A DNA stretch of 31,065 nucleotides from a virus: the IMG/VR virus record IMGVR_UViG_3300006990_000107, positions 1-31,065 of that record, one strand, 5' to 3'. The translations under genes and the position numbers were made by a program. The stretch's first letter is position 1; every line of letters starts with the position of its first letter. The notes beneath the pieces were generated by a model. The model saw only the letters and a program-made list of their open reading frames with translations, made no database searches and was not told the DNA's origin. Shown piece after piece: positions 23,025 to 28,781 of the stretch.

Positions 23025-23519
23025 CTAAACCTTGTAGCTATAGTTCTCTGCTACCCATGTACATAAAGTCTCTCTATTGCCCTCTGACAGCTCCATGAAC
23101 AGGTTAAATACATTAGCAGTTCCACCATGACCATTTCTCTTGTTGAGGTTCTGCCATTTAGCCTCTATATGATTAGCCAGTGACGTACCCTCTCCAAAAG
23201 CTTTTTGTATCCATCCAGTTGGGAAGTTATACGCAAAGTACATGAAGTTAGTAATCGAGTCAGCTGCAGCATCTCTCTTCTCTTCTTCTTCATCATACTC
23301 GTCATACCATTCTGTCCATATGTACAGCTCCTGCTCGTGTGCATCGTCCAGTATGAACTCATCAGAGCAGTCAGTGTATGCTTCTTTGTAGTTCTCTTTC
23401 AACCAAGCTACTAAGCTGGTTTCATCTTTAATGGTTTCATCATTGTGCAGAAGGTAACCTTCATACATTCCTGCTCCAGTGATAATACATGTTCTTGGTT
23501 CTTTGTTTAAATTACTCAT
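23025..23519 (-). CDS. Hypothetical acidic protein, 164 aa
   Basis: A 164-aa acidic protein beginning MSNLNKEPRTCIITGAGMYE and continuing GYLLHNDETIKDE. A central part holds a DEYDEEEEKRD run, and the C-terminus contains RNGHGGTANVFNLFMELSEG. TCIITGAGMYEGY resembles other short phage early proteins, but I cannot assign a family or activity. Its ATG is 22 nt downstream of the predicted hammerhead cleavage site at 23542/23541, with leader ACTACAATT. Its stop is followed by tRNA-like minihelix B. Both ends of this mRNA are therefore bounded by RNA-processing candidates. Confidence 0.7.
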   Translation of the reverse strand: MSNLNKEPRTCIITGAGMYEGYLLHNDETIKDETSLVAWLKENYKEAYTDCSDEFILDDAHEQELYIWTEWYDEYDEEEEKRDAAADSITNFMYFAYNFPTGWIQKAFGEGTSLANHIEAKWQNLNKRNGHGGTANVFNLFMELSEGNRETLCTWVAENYSYKV

Positions 23520-23535
23520 AATTGTAGTTTTTAAT

Positions 23536-23585
23536 GATTAAGACGCTTCACAGCGTTTCGACTATTTAAGTCTCGTCAGTTAATC
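23536..23585 (-). ncRNA. Type I hammerhead ribozyme 1
   Basis: All invariant parts are present in order on the minus strand. Stem I is closed by GATTAA and TTAATC (6 bp). The core is CTGACGA. Stem II is GACT/AGTC with a TAAAT loop. The second core is GAAA. Stem III is CGCT/AGCG with a GTGA tetraloop, followed by the cleavage triplet GTC. The ends open in stem I, so it is type I. Beyond an internal bulge, stem I may extend by a further GTTTTT/AAAAAC pairing, which would give the stem I-stem II loop contact used by fast hammerheads. Predicted cleavage lies after the C at 23542. The motif overlaps the stop of the 85-aa gene. Confidence 0.9.
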
Positions 23586-23823
23586 TTTGAAAAACCAGCA
23601 TACTCTTTTGAGTATAAAGAATTTTCTCCTCCAGTGCCGACAGCACGTCATACATCATGTGTCTTTGTGTAGCATCATGAGTTACGTTCTTCTCGATTAG
23701 CTTGTACATAAGAAGTCCTACGTCTTCAGCACTTAAGCTATCCACTTGGTCTTGCCAGTCTACGTTTGTAAGTTCAACTGAAGACATTAATTGTTTGATT
23801 TGTGATTCTTTGGTATTTTCCAT
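23566..23823 (-). CDS. Hypothetical helical protein, 85 aa
   Basis: An 85-aa acidic, mostly helical protein beginning MENTKESQIKQLMSSVELTN. VDWQDQVDSLSAEDVGLLMY and HMMYDVLSALEEKILYTQ segments resemble a small helical bundle. No family is recognised. The start follows the leader CACTTAAATTTAAACAC. The last codons (RLTDET and the stop) are also the 5' part of hammerhead 1, so stem I, the CTGACGA core and stem II are under double constraint. Self-cleavage would cut 24 nt beyond the stop and leave this gene intact. Confidence 0.65.
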   Translation of the reverse strand: MENTKESQIKQLMSSVELTNVDWQDQVDSLSAEDVGLLMYKLIEKNVTHDATQRHMMYDVLSALEEKILYTQKSMLVFQRLTDET

Positions 23824-23845
23824 GTGTTTAAATTTAAGTGATTAA

Positions 23846-24061
23846 TTATATCCATTGTTTTGATTCCTGTAATTCTGTAATCTTCTCTTGCATCTCATTG
23901 ATGACATCAAATAGCTCTGACCACTGGTCATCGTCTTGTAAATATTCATCTTCGATATGCTCCAGTACTAAGTTACACTGCGTGTCTAACTTGTTGATTT
24001 CTGTGCGTACATATTCTTCTGTCTCTATTTTAGAGATTGTTTTGAAAAGCTTGTTACTCAT
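23846..24061 (-). CDS. Hypothetical acidic coiled-coil protein, 71 aa
   Basis: A 71-aa protein beginning MSNKLFKTISKIETEEYVRT. It is highly charged and acidic, with DTQCNLVLEHIEDEYLQDDD and FDVINEMQEKITELQES segments that predict long helices. No family is recognised. It starts 2 nt after the stop of the 46-aa gene and shares the ATGAGTAA start context with its neighbours. A 22-nt A/T leader separates it from the next gene, with no folded element in the gap. Confidence 0.6.
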   Translation of the reverse strand: MSNKLFKTISKIETEEYVRTEINKLDTQCNLVLEHIEDEYLQDDDQWSELFDVINEMQEKITELQESKQWI

Positions 24062-24063
24062 GA

Positions 24064-24204
24064 TTAAAATGGATTAGATGTTACGAAATAGCTTAGTGCT
24101 ATTACATTTTTCTTTACTTGTTCTAATTCGTACAGCTTTTGAGCTGTCTTGATTAATGCACAGTCAATACGTACATACTTAATTACTGTTTTTGATTTAC
24201 TCAT
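24064..24204 (-). CDS. Hypothetical small protein, 46 aa
   Basis: A 46-aa frame, MSKSKTVIKYVRIDCALIKT with the continuation AQKLYELEQVKKNVIALSYF, predicted to be mainly helical and basic. The leader CAACTACA plus ATGAGTAA matches the starts of the 76-aa and 164-aa genes. It begins 22 nt downstream of the hammerhead 2 cleavage site (24227/24226) and ends 2 nt before the next ATG. Leader match and tiling support a real gene. No family is recognised. Confidence 0.6.
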   Translation of the reverse strand: MSKSKTVIKYVRIDCALIKTAQKLYELEQVKKNVIALSYFVTSNPF

Positions 24205-24220
24205 TGTAGTTGAATTTTAA

Positions 24221-24270
24221 AGTTAAGACGCCTCTCGGCGTTTCGTCCTATATGGACTCATCAGTTAACT
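24221..24270 (-). ncRNA. Type I hammerhead ribozyme 2
   Basis: A textbook hammerhead on the minus strand. Stem I is AGTTAA with TTAACT (6 bp). The core is CTGATGA. Stem II is GTCC/GGAC with an ATATA loop. The second core is GAAA. Stem III is CGCC/GGCG with a GAGA tetraloop (GNRA type), and the cleavage triplet is GTC. It is the same size (50 nt) and topology as hammerhead 1, but stems II and III differ in sequence while pairing is kept, which is good comparative support. Predicted cleavage lies after the C at 24227. It starts at the stop codon of the 124-aa gene. Confidence 0.93.
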
Positions 24271-24643
24271 ATAGACTTAGACCTGCGAACTTCTCCAGCT
24301 CTGCCCAGTCTTTACCAGCATCGCTTTTGGTTTTTGCTTCTTGGTATTTTCCGAGTATTCTTCCCATCTCAACCGATACCTGTGGTTCCATGGATGATGC
24401 TGACATTACACTTTTACCTCTTGCATTAGTCACAGAAAAACCCCATGTTCTAACTCCGTGTCTTAGTACGTCCAGTGGACACACATTCATCCAGTATCTA
24501 AGTGTCATTGTAAACTCTGGAGTGCTTACTTTAATCGACCATACATTGTCCTTAGCTGTCATGGTTACATTGCATGCTGCTTTAGATAGTAATGTGTTTA
24601 ACACTTTGATTTCATCTCTGTTACTTAGTTGTTGTTTACTCAT
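24269..24643 (-). CDS. Hypothetical protein, 124 aa
   Basis: A 124-aa protein beginning MSKQQLSNRDEIKVLNTLLS, then KAACNVTMTAKDNVWSIKVS. It includes FTMTLRYWMNVCPLDVLRHG, RTWGFSVTNARGKSV and a helical C-terminus ending FAGLSL. It looks like a single alpha/beta domain. No family is recognised. An ATG four codons upstream (24655) is possible, but the ATGAGTAA context at 24643 matches neighbouring genes. It is the first gene of the small-gene block. A three-way-junction RNA element lies 35 nt upstream, and hammerhead 2 begins at its stop. Confidence 0.65.
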   Translation of the reverse strand: MSKQQLSNRDEIKVLNTLLSKAACNVTMTAKDNVWSIKVSTPEFTMTLRYWMNVCPLDVLRHGVRTWGFSVTNARGKSVMSASSMEPQVSVEMGRILGKYQEAKTKSDAGKDWAELEKFAGLSL

Positions 24644-24678
24644 AGTTGATTGCATAATAATTAAATTTAAAAGTTAGT

Positions 24679-24726
24679 TATCGGTACGAGTATTGCTCTC
24701 GCTGGTCTGTCAATCAGATACCGATA
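24679..24726 (-). ncRNA. Compact three-way-junction RNA element
   Basis: On the minus strand the outer stem TATCGGTA/TACCGATA (8 bp) encloses two hairpins, TCTG-ATTGA-CAGA and CGAG-AGCAATA-CTCG, joined by CCAG. It lies 35 nt upstream of the 124-aa gene, in the same relative place as the hammerheads and minihelices further along. It lacks hammerhead core bases. Eight perfect outer pairs plus two inner stems in 48 nt is unlikely to be random, but no family is recognised. Confidence 0.5.
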
Positions 24727-24972
24727 TTAGTGTCGTAAATTTCACTCTCAAGGCTCGCACATTAACTCCATCCACAGATGGTTAAAGAGATGTCAGTCGC
24801 TCTACAGAATCCTCAATTAAGGGATGCCAATCTTTTATCCTTGAAATCATTTTTACTTTATGTAAGACCTATGAACACCTTGGTGCTAACTACTTCGCTT
24901 GATAGATATGGATAGAGAGATAATCATAACAGAATCGTTAAGTGATTGATTATCAGCAGTCTGCGTGAAGCA

Positions 24973-25009
24973 CAGTTAAAGCAACACTTTAGATAATGTG
25001 TTGTAACTG
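24973..25009. other. Long imperfect hairpin
   Basis: CAGTTA (24973-24978) pairs with TAACTG (25004-25009), and CAACAC (24982-24987) with GTGTTG (24998-25003). There is a three-base AAG bulge on one side and a 10-nt loop. That makes twelve base pairs in total. It is not followed by a T-run on either strand, so it is not a simple terminator. It may be part of a structured leader or the origin region. Confidence 0.5.
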
Positions 25010-25115
25010 CTTGATTCTCAGTAGTTTAGGTCAGAATGTCAATGAACGTGAGGTTTCCCCTCAAGGCAAATATACAACATAATGTTAATATAACTACTAT
25101 AAATTTAAAATAACT

Positions 25116-25137
25116 TGTCAATAACTTGTCAGTAACT
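25116..25137. repeat. Pair of 11-bp TGTC iterons
   Basis: TGTCAATAACT and TGTCAGTAACT follow each other directly. The second is identical to units at 25616 and 25655. It has the same period and orientation as the main array about 480 bp away. Confidence 0.6.
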
Positions 25138-25305
25138 CCTGTTGTCCAGCACTCAACTCTCTTTATATACTTTATACAAACTCTCTAATACTTTTACTTG
25201 CGTATTACTAACATGTTAACTGGAAAGCTTTAACTATGTTTTGTTTAGGGTGTGTGACATCCGTACTGGGGTTAAGAGAAGGGTCTCTCCTTCTTCTTTT
25301 CTTTG

Positions 25306-25408
25306 CCCCTGTGGGGTGCTGGTAGGCAGCACTGGAGCAGAGCAGCTAATCAAAGCTGTAATCAACAGCAGTACAGCACAGATACTGCAGCTATTACTGG
25401 AGCTGCAG
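25306..25408. other. GC-rich cluster of strong hairpins
   Basis: Local base composition is clearly richer in G and C than its surroundings. Hairpins visible are CCCC-TGT-GGGG (25306-25316), GTGCTG-GTAGG-CAGCAC (25316-25332) and CTGCAGCT-ATTACTGG-AGCTGCAG (25385-25408), with repeated CTGGAGC and GCAGCACTGGAGC motifs between and after them. Both strands carry short open frames of about 73 codons, but these look like by-products of the repeats. It may encode a structured RNA or be a recently acquired segment. Confidence 0.45.
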
Positions 25409-25604
25409 CACTGGAGCTGGAGCTGGTCACAAGGAATTCTGAAACAATCCAACAAAAAAGTTTGAAAAGTTCTGACAAGCTGAGAAAAAAACGACTTTCT
25501 GTAAGCACAACACGACTGTATAAGCTACTATAGCCCTAAACCTATAAGTGTCTGAACCCGAAAAAAAAATTTAATAATATTTTTTATTTAGATCCCTTAA
25601 TATA

Positions 25605-25665
25605 TGTCAGTAAAATGTCAGTAACTTATTTATGTCAGTAAAATGTAAGTGTAATGTCAGTAACT
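25605..25665. repeat. Main TGTC iteron array upstream of groEL
   Basis: Five head-to-tail 11-bp units: TGTCAGTAAAA (25605), TGTCAGTAACT (25616), then after TATTTA, TGTCAGTAAAA (25633), TGTAAGTGTAA (25644) and TGTCAGTAACT (25655). Further units in the opposite orientation are at 25690-25700 and 25701-25711, again 11 bp apart. TGTCGA variants lie at 25719, 25770 and 25859. It lies 270 bp upstream of groEL. Confidence 0.7.
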
Positions 25666-25907
25666 TATTTTTGTATTTTAAAGTGTGTTTATTATCGACA
25701 TTCTTATGACAGTTATTGTGTCGACTTTTTTTTACTAACTTATTGATTATTAGTTATTTATTTTATTAATGTCGATTATGTCAATAATTAATAGAATAAT
25801 AATAAATAAAAATATAAGAAAGAATAGAAATATATATATAGAGTAAGTAGAGAACTTTTGTCGACATTCGACATTACATTTTTATTTTAGTATAAATATA
25901 TTTTCAC

Positions 25908-25915
25908 TATATTTG
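25908..25915 (+). promoter_or_regulatory. Bacteroidota-type -7 element of groEL
   Basis: TATATTTG fits the TAnnTTTG -7 consensus of Bacteroidota primary sigma factor promoters. It lies 20 nt before the groEL ATG and would give a leader of roughly 12-15 nt. The -33 element is weak (TTTTAG near 25884). TGTCGA sites at 25859-25873 lie just upstream and could serve as operators. Confidence 0.6.
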
Positions 25916-25935
25916 CTTAAATTAAATTTAATACA

Positions 25936-27534
25936 ATGAGCAATTACATTCCAAAGAACCTTGAGTTCGATCAACCTGGTCGAAATAAATTAATCAAAGG
26001 GATTACAAAAATTTCTAAAGCAGTTAAGAGTACGTTAGGCCCACGCGGAAAAACGGTTCTAATAGAATCACCTGAACATATCGGAGGTATGACAATTACC
26101 AAGGACGGTGTAACTGTTGCTAACTCTATTTTTTTGGATGATCCTGTAGAGAACCTTGCGGTTCAAATGTTAAAAGATGCAGCACGTAGAACTGCTAACT
26201 CAGCTGGTGATGGAACTACTACAGCAATTGTATTAACCGAGGCTATTATAAAAGCTGGAGAAAGCAATTTAAATAAAGAGAATAATATAACTGAGGTTGT
26301 GAAATCAATAAACCAATTCAGTAAAATTATTCTTAAAGAATTAAAAAAGAACTCACGAAAAATTACTAAGGCAAGATTACTGGATGTTGCAACAATTTCA
26401 GCAAACAACGATAAAGTTTTAGGAAAAATAATTGCTGACGCATATAGCAAGGTTGGTAAAAATGGAATAGTTACTGTAGAGCGTTCTCAAAACCATGAGA
26501 CGTATGCAACTGTTACAAACGGAATAAAAGTTGATAGAGGCTATACTTCAAACTTATTTATTACAAATCAAAAAAATGACGAGTCAGTTTTAGAAGACGT
26601 GTTGGTTTTAGTTTGTGACCAGGAGATAAGTAACATTCTACAAATAGAAAATGTTTTAAAGCCAATCATTCAGCAGAACAAAAAGCTTCTCATCATTGGT
26701 CCATGCTCAGTCAATGTTGTGAACACCCTGGCGGCTAACGTGGTGCGTAACGGACTTAAGCTATGTAATATTATACCTCCACAATTTGGATATAAACAAC
26801 ACGAGCTTATGCAAGACATTGCGTTGTCGGTAGGGGCGAAATACTTTTCAGAAAAGACTGGAGATGATTTAAGTCTGTTGAGCATGAAAGATCTTGGTCA
26901 TGCAGATAAAATTATTTCAGGAAAAAGTCAAACGGTTATTATTAAAAATAATCAAATAACTGAAGAGATAGAAAAAAGAATTTCTGATCTTAAAGAACAG
27001 CAGGAGAATACAGAGTTAGTTGCAGACAAAGAATTTATAAACGAGCGTATTGCAAGTTTGTCTGGATCTATTGGAGCTATTTATGTTGGAGGTAATTCTG
27101 ATGTAGAGCAAAAAGAAAAGTATGACAGAGTTGAAGATGCCGTGTGTGCTGTCCGCAGTGCTTTGGAAGAAGGGATTGTAAAAGGTGGAGGAATGGCATT
27201 ATTAAATTGTCAAAGAAAAATAGAAGAAGTATTCATGACTAAAGTAAACGATGATGAGAAAACAGCGTTTCTAATTTTGGCAGATGCTATTGTAGCTCCA
27301 GCTGTTCAAATTTTAGAGAATGCTGGAAAAAAATATTCAGACATTTATCCTCATGAACATATAGAAAAAAATAAGGACTACAATGTAAAGACTGAAAGTT
27401 ATGGAGACTTTTTTAAGATGGGTGTTATAGATCCATTGAAAGTAACTAAGACAGCTTTTGAAAATGCAGTAAGTGTAGCTACTACTATTTTAACAACTAA
27501 TGCAATAATAACACACGCGCGAGCTAAAGAATAA
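25936..27534 (+). CDS. groEL: Phage-encoded GroEL chaperonin, 532 aa
   Basis: A full-length group I chaperonin subunit that would form rings for ATP-driven protein folding. Equatorial motifs are intact: STLGPRGK (33-38), ITKDGVTVA with Asp57, AGDGTTTA with Asp92, RVEDAV with Asp401, GGG at 417-419, and GVIDPLKVT near the end. Asp57, Asp92 and Asp401 correspond to the Mg/ATP-site and catalytic aspartates of E. coli GroEL (52, 87, 398). The apical domain keeps GYTSNLFI but is divergent. The protein ends THARAKE and lacks the flexible Gly-Gly-Met tail of bacterial GroEL. The leader has no Shine-Dalgarno sequence. groES follows after 3 nt. Likely role: folding phage virion proteins, or replacing host GroEL late in infection. 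Confidence 0.95.
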   Translation: MSNYIPKNLEFDQPGRNKLIKGITKISKAVKSTLGPRGKTVLIESPEHIGGMTITKDGVTVANSIFLDDPVENLAVQMLKDAARRTANSAGDGTTTAIVLTEAIIKAGESNLNKENNITEVVKSINQFSKIILKELKKNSRKITKARLLDVATISANNDKVLGKIIADAYSKVGKNGIVTVERSQNHETYATVTNGIKVDRGYTSNLFITNQKNDESVLEDVLVLVCDQEISNILQIENVLKPIIQQNKKLLIIGPCSVNVVNTLAANVVRNGLKLCNIIPPQFGYKQHELMQDIALSVGAKYFSEKTGDDLSLLSMKDLGHADKIISGKSQTVIIKNNQITEEIEKRISDLKEQQENTELVADKEFINERIASLSGSIGAIYVGGNSDVEQKEKYDRVEDAVCAVRSALEEGIVKGGGMALLNCQRKIEEVFMTKVNDDEKTAFLILADAIVAPAVQILENAGKKYSDIYPHEHIEKNKDYNVKTESYGDFFKMGVIDPLKVTKTAFENAVSVATTILTTNAIITHARAKE

Positions 27535-27537
27535 ATT

Positions 27538-27795
27538 ATGAAACCAGTTGGAAAGTACATTGTAATAAAAACCATAGAGGAAGAGATTAAAACCTCTTCA
27601 GGTTTATTGTTGTCTGCAACAGACGTTGATGAATTTAGATATAGAAAAGGATCTGTAATTAAACCAGGGACAGATGTTTCTGTAGTTAAACCAAAGGATC
27701 TTATTTACTACGATAAGAATTCTGGATTTACTATGTTGATAGATGAGGAGCCTTATACTATTATCCAGGAGCGAGATGTAGTTATTGTTCTCTAA
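27538..27795 (+). CDS. groES: Phage-encoded GroES co-chaperonin, 85 aa
   Basis: A short GroES-like co-chaperonin. It starts MKPVGKYIVIKTIEEEIKTS. The mobile loop KTSSGLLLSATDVDEF carries the hydrophobic triplet LLL where E. coli GroES has IVL, the part that docks on GroEL. The beta barrel follows (GSVIKPGTDV, PKDLIYYDK) and ends YTIIQERDVVIVL, matching the usual EEDILAI-type end. At 85 aa it is about 12 residues shorter than E. coli GroES, with the roof loop reduced. It is co-transcribed with groEL. The last 14 nt overlap the convergent 154-aa gene. Confidence 0.92.
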   Translation: MKPVGKYIVIKTIEEEIKTSSGLLLSATDVDEFRYRKGSVIKPGTDVSVVKPKDLIYYDKNSGFTMLIDEEPYTIIQERDVVIVL

Positions 27796-28246
27796 TTTCT
27801 TTATTCATTTCCTTAATCATATTTCGATAAACTTTATCCATGTATGATGCATCGTTTCTAAACAATGGATTAACAGCTGCACTCTCAGCAATCTCTTCTC
27901 CATTAACTTTCTTATAAATAGTATTTATTATTCTTTTGGTTTTGTATGTAAGCTCGTACAGTGTAGCTTCTTTTCCATTACGTTTTCTCCATACATGAAT
28001 CCATTCTTCTTTCAATAATTTACTAAAACGATTTACGTCCCAGGACATTATCTCTTCGTACTCTTTGAATTGGCTTTTATTAAATATTTGTTCGCTATAT
28101 AAAAACAAAAGCATCTCTAAGTCTGGAGTGCCAAGTCCGTATTTAGCTTTTACCCAGTACCTTATAACTCTCCAGTATTTTAGAAAGTCATGATCAGGTA
28201 ATGTACGTGTAGTATTTTTTCTTGGATATACTCCCTTAAACTTCAT
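27782..28246 (-). CDS. Possible winged-helix regulator, 154 aa
   Basis: A 154-aa basic protein. Residues about 20-110 look like a winged-helix or MarR-like domain: YWRVIRYWVKAKYGLGTPDL then EMLLFLYSEQIFNKSQF, then VNRFSKLLKEEWIHVWRKRN as a recognition helix, and a wing-like GKEATLYELTYKTKRIIN. The C-terminus is a long charged helix. It is the only minus-strand gene in this part of the window, divergent from the late small-gene unit and convergent with groES, which is a typical site for a phage transcription regulator. The fold is judged by eye. Promoter direction and target are not shown. Confidence 0.55.
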   Translation of the reverse strand: MKFKGVYPRKNTTRTLPDHDFLKYWRVIRYWVKAKYGLGTPDLEMLLFLYSEQIFNKSQFKEYEEIMSWDVNRFSKLLKEEWIHVWRKRNGKEATLYELTYKTKRIINTIYKKVNGEEIAESAAVNPLFRNDASYMDKVYRNMIKEMNKEIREQ

Positions 28247-28260
28247 TAAATTAAATTTTT

Positions 28261-28268
28261 TATATTTG
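28261..28268 (+). promoter_or_regulatory. Bacteroidota-type -7 element upstream of the basic small genes
   Basis: TATATTTG matches TAnnTTTG, 33 nt before the ATG at 28302. The -33 element is not clear. It lies in the 55-nt space between the divergent regulator-like gene and the 32-aa gene, so it may also be the regulator's operator region. Confidence 0.55.
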
Positions 28269-28301
28269 TAAAGATAAAATAATTAATTAAAATCATAAGT
28301 T

Positions 28302-28400
28302 ATGCCACAAGGAATGGGAACATACGGTTCTAAGGTTGGAAGACCAAAGTCAAAAAAGAAAGTAGTTAAGAAGAAAGTAGTTAAGAAGAAAAAGAAATAA
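28302..28400 (+). CDS. Tiny Lys-rich protein, 32 aa
   Basis: A 32-aa protein, MPQGMGTYGSKVGRPKSKKK followed by a run of Lys and Val. The G-x-GTYGSKxGRP start is a motif I associate with tiny basic proteins of marine phages, often encoded near structural or lysis genes. The tail is built from a perfect 15-bp tandem repeat (28359-28373 and 28374-28388), giving VVKKK twice. It presumably binds nucleic acid. The exact role is unknown. The TATATTTG element just upstream supports expression. Confidence 0.65.
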   Translation: MPQGMGTYGSKVGRPKSKKKVVKKKVVKKKKK

Positions 28401-28408
28401 CTAAGTTT

Positions 28409-28723
28409 ATGGGAAAATGTACTTATAATTTTAATGGAGAGACAGTAACTGGTAATACACCAGAACAATGCGCTAAGTTAAAAGTGCGATTTCAAAAAGC
28501 AAAGGAAAGGATGGAGCGCCAATTTGATAGTGTAGCTGGTAGGTCAAGAAATAAAACTAAGGAAACTCCTAAACCAAATAAAAAGAAAAACCCTACATCT
28601 AAAATAAAGAAAAAAGCAACCCAATTAATTACAAATTTTAAAAACCGCAGAGCGGTTGCAAAAAAAAGAAGAGCTGTACAAAGCAGCAGAAGAAGAGGGT
28701 TAGATCGTAACACTAAGAACTAA
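28409..28723 (+). CDS. Small basic hypothetical protein, 104 aa
   Basis: A 104-aa protein, MGKCTYNFNGETVTGNTPEQ then CAKLKVRFQKAKERMERQFD. After about residue 45 it is extremely basic, with many KKK and RRR groups. The first 40 residues may be a small zinc-less alpha/beta module with two cysteines. The tail should bind DNA or RNA. It starts 8 nt after the 32-aa gene, in one unit. No family is recognised. A DNA-packaging or virion-associated basic protein is possible. Confidence 0.65.
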   Translation: MGKCTYNFNGETVTGNTPEQCAKLKVRFQKAKERMERQFDSVAGRSRNKTKETPKPNKKKNPTSKIKKKATQLITNFKNRRAVAKKRRAVQSSRRRGLDRNTKN

Positions 28724-28744
28724 AAAAGTTTTTATAAATATTTG

Positions 28745-28752
28745 TATATTTG
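28745..28752 (+). promoter_or_regulatory. Bacteroidota-type -7 element
   Basis: TATATTTG again matches TAnnTTTG, preceded by another TTTG. It lies 29 nt before the ATG at 28782 and 21 nt after the previous stop, so it probably starts a separate late transcript. Confidence 0.55.
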
Positions 28753-28781
28753 TAATATACCAGAATTAATAGCTGAATACA

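Larger units (their letters stand above)
24644..25935. other. 1.3-kb gene-free region between divergent units
   Basis: No convincing gene is visible. Reading from the minus-strand operon to groEL, it holds a three-way junction (24679-24726), a long hairpin (24973-25009), an 11-bp iteron pair (25116-25137), a locally GC-rich hairpin cluster (25306-25408), iterons (25605-25665), scattered TGTC/GACA sites and the groEL promoter. A regulatory hub or replication origin is the best overall reading. Confidence 0.6.

Noticed and set aside
23345-23375. A third hammerhead-like string, CTGATGA followed by a pairable GTTC/GGAC stem
   Set aside because: The GAAA core is missing (GATG instead) and no stem I or III is present. 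It lies in the middle of the 164-aa coding sequence.
24760-24782. Possible DnaA box (ATCCACAGA) in the gene-free region
   Set aside because: It is a single imperfect match that is also part of a CCATC/GATGG hairpin. There is no cluster of boxes.
25234-25455. Minus-strand 73-aa frame with a hydrophobic stretch ending ALISCSAP, like a lipobox
   Set aside because: It starts with an odd Cys/Gln-rich segment and lies fully inside the GC hairpin cluster. Both strands are open here because of the repeats. No leader of the kind seen at other genes precedes it.
25241-25533. Plus-strand short frames in the same GC-rich region
   Set aside because: They need a non-ATG start or are rich in Leu/Gln/Ser repeats caused by the CTGGAGC motifs. 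There is no leader and no family signature.
25605-25711. CRISPR-like array
   Set aside because: Units are 11 bp and directly abutting, with no unique spacers. They fit iterons, not CRISPR repeats.
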